DNA of 40,757 nucleotides. Source: Acidimicrobiia bacterium (GTDB taxonomy: Bacteria > Actinomycetota > Acidimicrobiia > Spongiisociales > Spongiisociaceae). The notes beneath the pieces were generated by a model. That model was not told where the DNA came from. It ran no database searches and worked only from the letters and a program-made list of their open reading frames with translations. Positions 15,856 to 24,182 of the stretch are shown one piece after another. The DNA is taken from contig JAGWAN010000023.1 of assembly GCA_021296345.1 (NCBI GenBank), forward strand, positions 1-40,757. Reading direction: 5' to 3'. A program made the position numbers and the translations under genes. Numbering within the stretch: the stretch's first letter is position 1; every line of letters starts with the position of its first letter.

Positions 15856-17249
15856 CGGGTCACCTCCTCCAGCGCGGCGGTCAGGCGGTCAATGTCGGCC
15901 CGGCTATGCACCTCGGTCACGCAGTACAGGGCGCTCTGGCCCAGATCGGGGAAGTCGCTGCTCAGGTCGCGGCCGCCGAAGATGCCGTGGTCCCTGAGTC
16001 GCCGGTTGATCTCAGCCACCGGGATGCCCGTGCCGTCGAAACCGACCACGAACTCCTTGAAGAAACCTGCCCGCCATGGCAACGACACCCCCGGCACGGC
16101 CGCTAGCCGCCGGGCGGCGTAGTGGCTTCTCCGCAGGATCGCTCCGCCCAACTCCTCGAAGCCGGCCGGTCCGAGCACCGACATGTAGGCGGCATTGGCG
16201 ATCGCCCACAGGTAGACCGAGTTCCCGGTCCAGTCCTTTCCGTCCTCCCGCGAGCCGTAGGAACTCTGCTGGAAGAGGGCGAGTCCGAAGGCCCGCTCCC
16301 CCTCGTGGGTGGTGTCGGTGAGGCTGACCTGGAGAGTGGGGTACTCCCGGGCGTAACGTTCCTCGTCCCGGGTGGCGATGAAGCCCCCAACCCCGCCGCC
16401 GCCGTTCATGTGGATACCGAGCGGCTGGGTGGTCCCCACCGCGATGTCGGCGCCGTAGTCGGAAGGCGGGACGATCACGCCGAGCGAGGTCGGATCCACA
16501 CCGACGATGGTTTCGGCCCCTGCGGCTCTGGCCATCCGCGCTATCTCGGCGGCCTGGTCCTCGATCACGCCCAAATAGCCGGGGTTCTCGAAGTAGACCG
16601 CGCCAACTCCATCGTCAAGGCGGCTCTCGAGGTCGACCAGGTCGAGGCGTCCGGTGGCCGGATCGTAACCCACATAGGCGATCTCGATGTGGCCTTCCTG
16701 CTCCGGAAACCCGGCGTAGGTCCGGGCCACGTCCAGACGCTGCGGGTCCATCAGGGCGGGAACCAGGATCCGGCCGCGTCCCGTCATCCGGGTCGCCATC
16801 CGCATCGAATGGCCCACGGCGGCGCCCCAGCTGTAGACGGGCAGGCCCACGAATTCCATTCCCACCAGCTCCCCCAGCTGGCTGGCGAACTCGAACCAGG
16901 CCTGGTTGCGACCCAAGTCGGATGAACCTGTACCCCACACCGAGGTCAGGAACTCGCTACGGGTCCAGATCTCGTCGCATATGGCCGGCACGTGGTGCTG
17001 CCAGGTGCCGCCTCCCAGAAAGCTGAGGTTGTCCTCGCAGTGTTCGTTCTTCCCCAGCACCCCGGTCAGATGTCGCTTCAGCTCCACCTCGGAGGCAAGG
17101 GGCTCGGGCAGCCCGAACCGCCGTGAGGTTATGTGTTCGTCTGGTATCTGCTCGAACAGGTCGTCGACGGTGGCGGCGCCGATCGCGTTGAGCATGTGCT
17201 TTTTGGCCTCCTCGGTGGAATTGGCCATGTAGGGGTGGGCTCTGTTCAC
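15852..17249 (-). CDS. gcvPA: GcvPA-like protein (glycine dehydrogenase P1-subunit family, strongly divergent)
   Basis: The partner subunit (465 aa), recognisable by FLGGGTWQHHVPAICDEI near residue 77, the SLGVIVPPSDYGADIAVG and QPLGIHMNGGGGVGGF blocks, and overall length. Two family hallmarks are missing: the YTPYQPEISQG loop is replaced by SVWGTGSSDLGRNQ, and the REQHIRREKATSNICT block by SSYGSREDGKDWTGNSVY. This suggests a changed substrate or acceptor. The start taken is a GTG at 17249 with GAAGGTG upstream; an ATG at 17228 is an alternative. First gene of the minus-strand operon that continues through the GcvPB-like, flavoprotein, DapA-like and HCDH-family genes. It is divergent from the AcoX-like gene. 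Confidence 0.82.
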   Translation of the reverse strand: MNRAHPYMANSTEEAKKHMLNAIGAATVDDLFEQIPDEHITSRRFGLPEPLASEVELKRHLTGVLGKNEHCEDNLSFLGGGTWQHHVPAICDEIWTRSEFLTSVWGTGSSDLGRNQAWFEFASQLGELVGMEFVGLPVYSWGAAVGHSMRMATRMTGRGRILVPALMDPQRLDVARTYAGFPEQEGHIEIAYVGYDPATGRLDLVDLESRLDDGVGAVYFENPGYLGVIEDQAAEIARMARAAGAETIVGVDPTSLGVIVPPSDYGADIAVGTTQPLGIHMNGGGGVGGFIATRDEERYAREYPTLQVSLTDTTHEGERAFGLALFQQSSYGSREDGKDWTGNSVYLWAIANAAYMSVLGPAGFEELGGAILRRSHYAARRLAAVPGVSLPWRAGFFKEFVVGFDGTGIPVAEINRRLRDHGIFGGRDLSSDFPDLGQSALYCVTEVHSRADIDRLTAALEEVTR

Positions 17250-17351
17250 TCCATCACACCTTCGGTCTCGCGCTCATCTTGCTCGCCCTTAACTCTACCG
17301 ATGAGAGTGTGGGACGCGCCTATTGGCGGTCTGCAGCTAGCTTCCCGGCTC

Positions 17352-18467
17352 ATGGACAGAGCGAACCCGATCCGGCTGGGCTTGATCGTGAACCCGATCG
17401 CGGGAATGGGGGGATCGGTGGGCCTCCACGGCACGGATGGAGATACCTACCGGCAAGCCGCCGCCCTGGGAGCGGTCCCCATCGCCCACCGTCGAGCAGG
17501 ACGAGCCGTCCGATCACTGGTTGAAGGTGTCCCCGGACTCTCGGTGCTCGCCGGCGCCGGCTCCATGGGCGAGAAGACCGCACGTGAGGCCGGTCTACTA
17601 CCGGAAGTGGTGCCGGTGCGGTCGGACCCGACGACCTCGGCCGATACCCGTGCGGTAGCCGCCCGGATGGCAGAGGGCGATGTGGGGCTGATCGCCTTCG
17701 CCGGAGGGGACGGGACCGCCCGCGACATCGTGGCCGTGGTTGGCACCGAGGTTCCGGTGGTGGGCATACCCACCGGTGTCAAGATGCATTCCGCCGTATT
17801 CGGGAACACGCCGGAAGCGGCCGGCGCCATGGCGGCCCGCTACCTGGCGACGCCCGACCAGGTTCCCCTGACCCGGCGAGAGGTGTTGGACGCCGGGCAC
17901 GACCCGGGCCACGTCGCAGGCTTCTCGGTGGCATCGGTCCCGTTCGTCCGTGACCTCCTGCAGCCGGGCAAGGCCACCACCGCGCTGGGTGACGATGCCA
18001 TCCTGGATCGGCTATGCAACAAGCTCGCCGACGGGATGGCGCCCGATCACCTCTACGTGCTCGGGCCTGGTACCACGGTGGCCCGGATCCTCGATCACCT
18101 TGATCTGGAGGGGACCCTGGCCGGAGTGGACGTGGTGCGCAACCGCCGGGTCGTCGCCACCAACGTCACCGCCGGCGAACTGGTCGCCCTGCTGGCGCAG
18201 GGCGTTCCGGCCACCATCTACCTGGGGGTGATCGGCGGCCAGGGCTTCCTACTCGGCAGGGGTAACCAGCAGATCAGCCCGGAGGTGATCAGCCTGGTAG
18301 GCGAGGAGAATGTGATGATCCTGGCCGGCGAGGAGAAGGTGCGCCTCCTGGACCCGCCCGTCCTCCGGGTGGACACCGGCGTGGATTCAGCCCGGCCGGT
18401 CATGCTGGGATACCGAAGGGTCCACACCGCCCCCGGCCGCAGCACCGTGATGAAAGTGGTCACCTAG
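17352..18467 (+). CDS. ATP-NAD kinase-fold protein, AcoX family
   Basis: A 371-residue protein with the AcoX signature: NPIAGMGGSVGLHGTDG at residues 14-30, FAGGDGTARDI (the GGDGT motif of NAD/diacylglycerol kinases), and GIPTGVKMHSAVFGNTP. AcoX proteins occur in acetoin clusters and many catabolic loci, and their biochemical role is not settled. I place the start at the ATG at 17352 because the family begins a few residues before the VNPIAG motif; an in-frame ATG at 17301 is possible, and neither has a clear ribosome-binding site. It is divergent from the GcvPA-like operon with a gap of about 100 bases, so the two may share control. It ends in a heptamer repeat region. Confidence 0.85.
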   Translation: MDRANPIRLGLIVNPIAGMGGSVGLHGTDGDTYRQAAALGAVPIAHRRAGRAVRSLVEGVPGLSVLAGAGSMGEKTAREAGLLPEVVPVRSDPTTSADTRAVAARMAEGDVGLIAFAGGDGTARDIVAVVGTEVPVVGIPTGVKMHSAVFGNTPEAAGAMAARYLATPDQVPLTRREVLDAGHDPGHVAGFSVASVPFVRDLLQPGKATTALGDDAILDRLCNKLADGMAPDHLYVLGPGTTVARILDHLDLEGTLAGVDVVRNRRVVATNVTAGELVALLAQGVPATIYLGVIGGQGFLLGRGNQQISPEVISLVGEENVMILAGEEKVRLLDPPVLRVDTGVDSARPVMLGYRRVHTAPGRSTVMKVVT

Positions 18468-18471
18468 CTCA

Positions 18472-18520
18472 GTGGGCAGTGGGCAGTGGGCAGTGGGCAG
18501 TCGGCAGTCGGCGGTGGGAA
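18472..18520 (+). repeat. Heptamer tandem repeat cluster (GTGGGCA), copy C
   Basis: Seven consecutive 7-base units: four perfect GTGGGCA, then GTCGGCA, GTCGGCG and GTGGGAA. They begin 5 bases after the AcoX-like stop and fill the gap between that gene and a convergent truncated ATPase gene. Same unit family as the clusters at 37-64, 141-175 and 33572-33606. Confidence 0.85.
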
Positions 18521-18539
18521 ACACCCGGGCAAGTAGGTG

Positions 18540-19247
18540 CTATGGCCGCTTACTTGAACCCGCTACCTCCTTCGCCGGGTCGAGAACCGTGACGGCTTCG
18601 ATGTCCTCGGCGATCCTGAAACGGTCTTCGCCGGGGTAGACGACGAACTTGGCTTCCGGACCCACGTCTTTGCAACCGCTATGGAAGCCCTTGCGCGGCC
18701 GCGGGTCCAGACTGCGCTTGACCTCGATCGCCCAGGGCGCATGGCCGGGCACCGTCAGGATCAGATCGATCTCCGCCCCGCCCGACGAGCGGTAGCAGCT
18801 CGCCTCTGCGCGGTTCGGGGCGAACGACAGCAGGGTCTCGATCACAAACCCTTCCCAACTCATGCCCACTACGGGGTGGCCTACGACGTCCTCCTTGGTG
18901 GCCAGACCGAGCAGGGCGTGCACGATGCCGCTGTCGCGGACGTACACCTTCGGCGATTTGACCTGACGCTTTCCTACGTTTCGGCGCCATGGTGTGAGGC
19001 GACGGACCAGGAGAAGGTCCACCATGAGGTCCAGGTACCGGGAGACCGTCTTGCCGTCTACGCCGAGGCCACGGGCGAGGGCGGCCGCGTTGAGCGTTCC
19101 TCCCTGCGTGTGGGCCAGCATCACCCAGAAGCGCCTGAGGGTCTCGGCGGGGATGCGCGGGCCGAATTGGGGAACGTTCCGTTCGAGATACGTCCGTATG
19201 AAGTTCTCCCGCCACCTACGGCTCCTGCTGTCGTCAGCGGTCTCCAA
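18540..19247 (-). pseudogene. C-terminal part of an AAA+ ATPase with DUF4143 domain, N-terminal ATPase missing
   Basis: Residues 1-235 match the second half of ATPases of the AAA_14/DUF4143 type: RRWRENFIRTYLERNVPQ, then a winged-helix region (LARGLGVDGKTVSRYLDLM), and a nuclease-like fold with SGGAEIDLIL and WAIEVKRS, reminiscent of PD-(D/E)xK. Full-length relatives are about 380-420 residues with an N-terminal P-loop domain, which is absent. The frame begins at a TTG (19247), a stop codon lies seven codons upstream in frame, and no Walker motif is visible in 19248-19498, where I see no gene. It is probably a 5'-truncated remnant, although the remaining frame is intact. Confidence 0.6.
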
Positions 19248-19498
19248 GCTACACCCGAACTTCTACCGGCCCGAGCCGCGGTGCTACTTCCGCGGCTCCT
19301 GGGCAGGTGCGCTGTGCGCGTTGGTGCCGGAGGATGGGGCGTACCGCCAGGACCGGGTCAGCCGCGAAAGCCAGTCAGGTCGGCAAGAGGCTGAACCGTG
19401 TGTCGAAGGGTTGCGCGTTGCGGATGGTCAGGCGGACGTTCGCTGGAACGACCTATGGGCCGGGTAACGGAAAGGGATCGACTGTGAACCCTCGGCGT

Positions 19499-20176
19499 CT
19501 AGCCGAGAAGCGGATCCGATCCGGTTCCGGAGGATGCGTCCCGGAGAGCTGAAGCGGCGAGGGTGAGCGCCGCGCGGCATGGCTCGATGACGGGCATCCC
19601 GAGTTCGCTTTGGAGCCTGGTCCGGAGGTGGGTCATGCCGGTACACCCCAGCACCACCACATCGGCGCCGGCGTCCGCCAGCCTCCGGCCCACCCCTAGC
19701 ACGTCCTCGTAGGCTTCCTCGCTCTCCAGATCGAGCACCTCCCGTCCCGTGGCGATGTCCGCCACGATCCTGCGGGCGACCCCGATGCGGACCCAGTAGC
19801 GGTAGTGGCGGGGTACCGCGATGTCGAGAGCCGAGATGATCCCGACCCCGCGTCCCCGCGACATCGCCGCCAGCACAGCCGATTCGCCGATCCCGAAGAC
19901 CGGAGCATCCAGAACCCTCCGCATCTCGACGATCCCGGGATCCGAGAAGCATGCGACCACGTAGGCATCGCCAGGATGGGCCCTGGCAGTCTCGACCATG
20001 GCACCGACCGCGGCAGCAACATCCTCATCGGATTCGATGGCCGGAGGTCCGTCGGCGCTGGTGACCACCTCGATTTCGACTCCCAAGTCGCCGGCGAGGG
20101 AGCTCACGGCATCCTCGATCTGCATGGAGATGGTCCCCGAACTGTTCGGATTCACGATCATGACCGTTCCAAGCAT
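19499..20176 (-). CDS. Asp/Glu/hydantoin racemase-family protein (HyuE-like)
   Basis: A 225-residue cofactor-independent racemase. The start has MIVNPNSS, typical of hydantoin racemases, which position the ligand with this loop. The two catalytic cysteines are Cys76 in ACFSDPG and Cys178 in LGCTGM. The C-terminal end (EPCRAALTLAASAL) also fits the family. It is closer to HyuE-type proteins than the one at 9676-10398. The ATG at 20176 has only a weak GGGTG site upstream. It stands between a decayed ATPase gene and the CoA-transferase/flavoprotein operon, on the same strand as the latter but 195 bases away. The substrate is probably an amino acid or cyclic derivative; this is inference. Confidence 0.87.
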   Translation of the reverse strand: MLGTVMIVNPNSSGTISMQIEDAVSSLAGDLGVEIEVVTSADGPPAIESDEDVAAAVGAMVETARAHPGDAYVVACFSDPGIVEMRRVLDAPVFGIGESAVLAAMSRGRGVGIISALDIAVPRHYRYWVRIGVARRIVADIATGREVLDLESEEAYEDVLGVGRRLADAGADVVVLGCTGMTHLRTRLQSELGMPVIEPCRAALTLAASALRDASSGTGSDPLLG

Positions 20177-20371
20177 GGGAGCACCCTACCGGCGGCGGAG
20201 TGCTTCGGTGAGGACAGCCCGCAACGGGTTCGTCCGGCAGTCCGATCCCTTGGGGATGCGCAGATGTCGCCCGCTAGAAGCGTGGTGAAAAGGCGGGGAT
20301 GGGCTGCCTTCAATGCCTCGACCTGGGCTTTCTCTGCCGGGATCGGGCTGACTCGACATCCTCCGTACCTC

Positions 20372-21514
20372 CTAGAAGCGGTCGGGGGCGAAGGGGGTCA
20401 GGTCCACCTCGGAGGGGCGGTCGAGCGCCAGCTGCGCCAGCACCCTGCCCAGGAGCGGGCCGGCGGTCAGGCCCATGTGGGGATATACCCCCACCACCAG
20501 ACCGGGAGGACCCAGCCTTGCGATGATCGGGGACAGATCTGGGGTGGCCAGGCCGGCCCCCGACCAGGTGCGGATCAGCCGGACTCCGGCGAGCGAAGGC
20601 ACGACTCGCAACGCCACCCTCATGTTGGCAACCAGGTTGGCCGGGTTGACGCGGGTAACGCCCGTGGAGGGGTCGATATCAGACGACCATCCGCCCCCGA
20701 TGAGCAGAGTTCCTGCCTTGGCCTGCTTGAAGGTCAACTGGCCGCCGGCGTAGTAGACCAGGTGATGAACCATCGGGGCCATCGGTTCGGTAGCCCCGAC
20801 CTGGGCCGGATCGTCCATGATTGGTAGAGGTCGACCCCAGAGCGATGCGAACCGGTTCAGGCTGTTGCCCGTCACCAGCACCACCCGCCGGGCGGTGACC
20901 TTACCGGTGCTGGTGATAGCGGTGAAGACGCCGTTGCCCCAGTCAAGCCCGAGAACCTTGGTGTTGACCTGTATGTGCGCCCCTCGCCCAATGGCCGCTC
21001 TTGCGAGGGCCGGGGCAGCCAGCATGGGGTTCGCCTTCCCTTCCACGCGCGAAAGCTGGGCCCCTACCATCCTGGAGGACACGTAGGGGGCTACCTTCGC
21101 CAGGTCTTGACGGTCGAGGAGGTCGGACTCTACGCCGGCGGACCGCTCGATCGCGACCTTGCGCTCGATATCCCGCATCTGGTCAGCAGTCTCGGCAATC
21201 AGCAACCCACCGTTCAGGCTCACTTCGAGATCGGTGGACAGCCGTTCGCCCAGACCTCGCCAGATATCCAGGGACCGGTGGAGAAACAGCAGGGCAGGCA
21301 GGAATGCACGCCCCCACTCGTCCCCGAACTCCAGGAACGAGCCGTGCTGTATCTGACCATGCAAGCTGCCGGCGTTCCTGCCGGAAGCCTGTGTGTTCAG
21401 GTCGAACTGCTCAAGAAGCAGGACCTCGGCCCCGTACCCGGCCAGGTGCCAGGCCGCCGAGCAACCCGTCACTCCCCCACCGACAACGAGGACATCCCAG
21501 GTTCGGGCTGCCAT
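20372..21514 (-). CDS. DAO-type FAD-dependent amino acid/amine oxidoreductase
   Basis: A 380-residue flavoprotein of the DadA/sarcosine oxidase beta/opine oxidase B class. The N-terminal VLVVGGGVTGCSAAWHLA binds FAD, a second contact is the ASGRNAGSLHGQ loop near residue 62, and the C-terminal GVYPHMGLTAGPLLGR matches the FAD-closing segment of DAO proteins. Such enzymes oxidise D-amino acids, N-methyl amino acids or opines. It follows the CoA-transferase B gene by 6 bases in the same operon. The alpha-type partner encoded at 12543-14291 may form a heteromer with it, but they are in separate transcription units, so this is a guess. Confidence 0.88.
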   Translation of the reverse strand: MAARTWDVLVVGGGVTGCSAAWHLAGYGAEVLLLEQFDLNTQASGRNAGSLHGQIQHGSFLEFGDEWGRAFLPALLFLHRSLDIWRGLGERLSTDLEVSLNGGLLIAETADQMRDIERKVAIERSAGVESDLLDRQDLAKVAPYVSSRMVGAQLSRVEGKANPMLAAPALARAAIGRGAHIQVNTKVLGLDWGNGVFTAITSTGKVTARRVVLVTGNSLNRFASLWGRPLPIMDDPAQVGATEPMAPMVHHLVYYAGGQLTFKQAKAGTLLIGGGWSSDIDPSTGVTRVNPANLVANMRVALRVVPSLAGVRLIRTWSGAGLATPDLSPIIARLGPPGLVVGVYPHMGLTAGPLLGRVLAQLALDRPSEVDLTPFAPDRF

Positions 21515-21520
21515 GCTTCC

Positions 21521-22273
21521 CTAGGAACGACTCTTGAGATCCCGGAGCGCCGCCAGTTCCTCGCTGGTCGGCGCATCCGTCACCTCGAGCCGTGTTGCCA
21601 CCCGCAACGGCCACTGGGTCCGATCCCACACATCTTGAACCTCGACGCCAGGATGGACCGCCACCAGAGTCAGTTCGCTGTCGTGCGGATCGGGTTTCAG
21701 CACCCCCAGGTCGGTGATGACGTTGATCGGTCCGGCGCCGCGAAAGCCGGGCCGTGATCTGGTGTCGGGAGCCGGACCCAGGCCGACCGAGGTCACGAAA
21801 TCGACCTGAGGTACGAAGGCCCGCTTGGCATGGCGCATGATCACCGTCACCTCACGGCAGTGGGCGGCGATCTCGGGAGCACCTCCCGCTCCGGGTAGGC
21901 GCACCTTGGGCTGGTTGTAGTCCGGCCCGATCACCGTCGTGTTCAGGTTGCCGAACCGATCTATCTGGGCGGCGGACAGATACCCGACATCGATGTGGCC
22001 GCCCTGCAGCCAGTAGTTGAAAACCTCGGGAACCGACACCACGGAATCAGCGGTTTCCGCCAGCTCCCCGTCACCGATCGACAGCGGCAAGCGGTAGGGC
22101 TTAGCGCCGAGCGGCCCGGCTTCGTAGATAAGGAACAGGTTCGGAGCATGGGTATTGCGGGCCAGGTTGGCGACCGTGCTGGGAATGCCGATCCCCACGA
22201 AGCAGGACATACCGTCCCGGAGGAGACGGGCCCCCACCACGGACATGATCTCGTCGGCGGTCCACACCGGCAT
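21521..22273 (-). CDS. CoA-transferase family I, subunit B (glutaconate/IpdB-like)
   Basis: The second subunit (250 aa from the chosen start) of a heteromeric CoA-transferase or CoA-dependent ring-cleavage-like hydrolase. The family region FVGIGIPSTVANLAR is followed by LIYEAGPLGAKP, where Glu51 occupies the ENG/ESG-like site used for the covalent CoA intermediate. IDRFGNLNTTVIG and LPGAGGAPEIAAH are typical of the GctB/IpdB group. The start is uncertain: ATG at 22273 or GTG at 22285, two bases after the stop of subunit A; neither has a clear ribosome-binding site. The frame stays open to 22357, overlapping subunit A. The substrate acid is not predictable. Confidence 0.85.
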   Translation of the reverse strand: MPVWTADEIMSVVGARLLRDGMSCFVGIGIPSTVANLARNTHAPNLFLIYEAGPLGAKPYRLPLSIGDGELAETADSVVSVPEVFNYWLQGGHIDVGYLSAAQIDRFGNLNTTVIGPDYNQPKVRLPGAGGAPEIAAHCREVTVIMRHAKRAFVPQVDFVTSVGLGPAPDTRSRPGFRGAGPINVITDLGVLKPDPHDSELTLVAVHPGVEVQDVWDRTQWPLRVATRLEVTDAPTSEELAALRDLKSRS

Positions 22274-22287
22274 CCGGTCGGCCACGT

Positions 22288-23094
22288 TCAGGCGCCCATG
22301 ACCGACTCGTCCAGCCAGGCCGAAAAGACGTCCCGATCCCGGCTCACTTCGGGCCACTTGCGATACCAGTCGTTGTCACGCTCGTAGTGGTCCTGCACGT
22401 AGGAGGGCCAGGCGCCCCCGGGGACCTCGCACACCGCGGTCACAGCCATGGAGGGAATGACGAAATCGCCGGGCCGACGCTCCAGAACGTCGACGACCTC
22501 CTCCACCGTGACTACGACTTGACGAGACGCCATGACCACCTCCCGGAATACTCCGGATATCCCCCAGACCTGCACGTTGCCGGCCCGGTCGGCCCGCTGG
22601 GCGTGGAGAATCCCCGTGTCTGGGTTGAGGGCGCGCACCGCTGCCACCGGCTCCCCGGTGAACGGGCAGTCCAGGAACCGTACGTGAGGGGCGATCTCGC
22701 CGAGCGAGGTTCCCAGGTAGCCCTTCATGACGGTGAACGGCATGCCGGAGGCTCCGGCCACGTAGCGGTTGGTCAGACCGGCGTGGCTGTGTTCCTCCAG
22801 CTCGATGGGCGCCGGCCAGCCGTTCTCCACCGCATCCCGGAAGCGGTACAGCGAACCGACCCCCGGGTTCCCGCCCCACGAGAAGAGCAGCTTGCGGACG
22901 CATCCGGCGCCGATCAACTGGTCGTAGATGAGGTCCGGGGTCATCCTCGACACAGTCAGGTTGCGCTTCTGCTGGCGGATGATCTCGTGGCCGGCGGCAA
23001 AAGGGATCAGATGGGTGAAACCCTCCAGCGCAACAGTGTCCCCATCCTGCACGTATCTGAAAATGGCATCGCTGAGACCCAGGTGTTCGGCCAT
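22288..23094 (-). CDS. CoA-transferase family I, subunit A (glutaconate/IpdA-like)
   Basis: The first subunit (268 aa) of the heteromeric CoA-transferase. It has the DGDTVALEGFTHLIPFAAGHE start typical of the GctA/IpdA group, LLFSWGGNPGVGSLYR, and a GNVQVWGISG segment. The ATG at 23094 was chosen because homology begins there and GAGGT precedes it directly; the open frame reaches 23214, but the added residues look non-coding. First gene of an operon with subunit B and the DAO-type flavoprotein, suggesting that the oxidised (keto or aldehyde-acid) product is activated with CoA. That link is inferred from gene order only. Confidence 0.87.
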   Translation of the reverse strand: MAEHLGLSDAIFRYVQDGDTVALEGFTHLIPFAAGHEIIRQQKRNLTVSRMTPDLIYDQLIGAGCVRKLLFSWGGNPGVGSLYRFRDAVENGWPAPIELEEHSHAGLTNRYVAGASGMPFTVMKGYLGTSLGEIAPHVRFLDCPFTGEPVAAVRALNPDTGILHAQRADRAGNVQVWGISGVFREVVMASRQVVVTVEEVVDVLERRPGDFVIPSMAVTAVCEVPGGAWPSYVQDHYERDNDWYRKWPEVSRDRDVFSAWLDESVMGA

Positions 23095-23237
23095 ACCTCG
23101 AAGTTCGGTTCGGCAACACCCACCCGCCGCCAGGCGCATAGGACCGGAGGTCAGATGGGTGGCGGTCATGTTAGGCGCCGCGCGTTCCGACCTGGCGTCA
23201 GACCTGGACTCCAACGGGTGGTTGGGCCGACCGACGA

Positions 23238-24182
23238 CTAGCGACTACCGAGATAGTTGAGCAGGTTCTCTTCGTAGCTGCTCGGGTAATCGTCCCAGGC
23301 GTCGCCGTGAGCACAACCTTCGTAGACGGTGACCTGCGGTGGGTGCCGGAGCTGCGAACGGATCCTGTGCAGATGGCTGATCGGGATGCGGTCGTCGATG
23401 TCGCAATGGGCCAGACCGATCGCGTACGGGTACCGGGCGGCGTCCTCCGCCGGGCGCACGCTGCCCACGTCGACGCCCCTGGTGAGACGGGCCATCAGGA
23501 CCACGCCCGGGCGCAGGGCTGACGCCAGCCAGGAGGGCGCCGAGGTACGCCGGGCCACTTCCTGAACGACCAGATCGGACAGGGTGGCGAAGGCCGAATC
23601 GGCGAATACCCCGACGACGGCAGGTTCGCGCCAGCCGGCCATCAAAACGATGGCGCCGCCGTAGGAGTTGCCGTGCAGGAAGATGGTCCCGGGTCGGGCG
23701 CCGCGTTCCCTGATCACGTAGTCAACCGCCCCCAGCAGGTCGTCACTCTCGTGTATCCCGGCCCCCATCTGGGCGTGGTCAGACTCGCCGTGGCCGCGCA
23801 GGTCGAAGGCGAGGACCGAATAGCCGTTGGTGACCAGTGCAGGGACCATGCCCAGCATGGAACTGCGGGTGCTGTCAATGCCGTGGGTCCGGATCACGAC
23901 CCCTTGAGGATCCCGGGCCGGCATCCACCATCCGCGCAGCGTGATATCGGGCCAACCACGCGGGGAGAACTCGGCGTCCTCGTAGTCCAGGGCGAAGTCC
24001 CCGGGGCTCTCCTCAAGAGGGTTGGCCTCCGCATCGAGGGCGCTGTCCGCGATGTAGTACGAAACGGAAAGGTAGACCAACGCGAGGACCACCGCGGGCA
24101 CGACCGTTCGTCTGATCAACCGCGACGACCTGCGTCCGGCGCCATCCCGCCGCCACGGAACCCTGCTTGACCATCCAGACAC
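23238..24182 (-). CDS. Membrane-anchored alpha/beta hydrolase
   Basis: A 314-residue serine hydrolase with an N-terminal basic region and one membrane span (about residues 27-45), placing the catalytic domain outside the membrane. The nucleophile is Ser173 in GNSYGG, preceded by the FDLRGHGES oxyanion-side motif. The acid is likely Asp in DIDDRIP and the base His in CAHGDAW. It resembles proteins of the BEM46/YqkD type, whose natural substrates are generally unknown. The start is a GTG at 24182 without a good ribosome-binding site. It is on the same strand as the CoA-transferase operon, but 143 bases upstream of it. Confidence 0.85.
   Translation of the reverse strand: MSGWSSRVPWRRDGAGRRSSRLIRRTVVPAVVLALVYLSVSYYIADSALDAEANPLEESPGDFALDYEDAEFSPRGWPDITLRGWWMPARDPQGVVIRTHGIDSTRSSMLGMVPALVTNGYSVLAFDLRGHGESDHAQMGAGIHESDDLLGAVDYVIRERGARPGTIFLHGNSYGGAIVLMAGWREPAVVGVFADSAFATLSDLVVQEVARRTSAPSWLASALRPGVVLMARLTRGVDVGSVRPAEDAARYPYAIGLAHCDIDDRIPISHLHRIRSQLRHPPQVTVYEGCAHGDAWDDYPSSYEENLLNYLGSR

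Noticed and set aside
14857-16122. 421-codon plus-strand open frame across the GcvPA/GcvPB junction
   Set aside because: Antisense to both PLP-protein genes and without motifs.
17250-17351. Glycine riboswitch upstream of the GcvPA-like gene
   Set aside because: The 100-base leader region is short and I could not find the conserved tandem aptamer blocks or a GGAGAG/CTCTC-type core.
18472-18520. CRISPR array
   Set aside because: Units are 7 bases with no spacers; this is a simple tandem repeat. No CRISPR array or cas gene is present in the window.
18994-19467. 157-codon plus-strand open frame over the truncated ATPase start and the following gap
   Set aside because: Mostly antisense to the DUF4143 segment, no motif, no ribosome-binding site.
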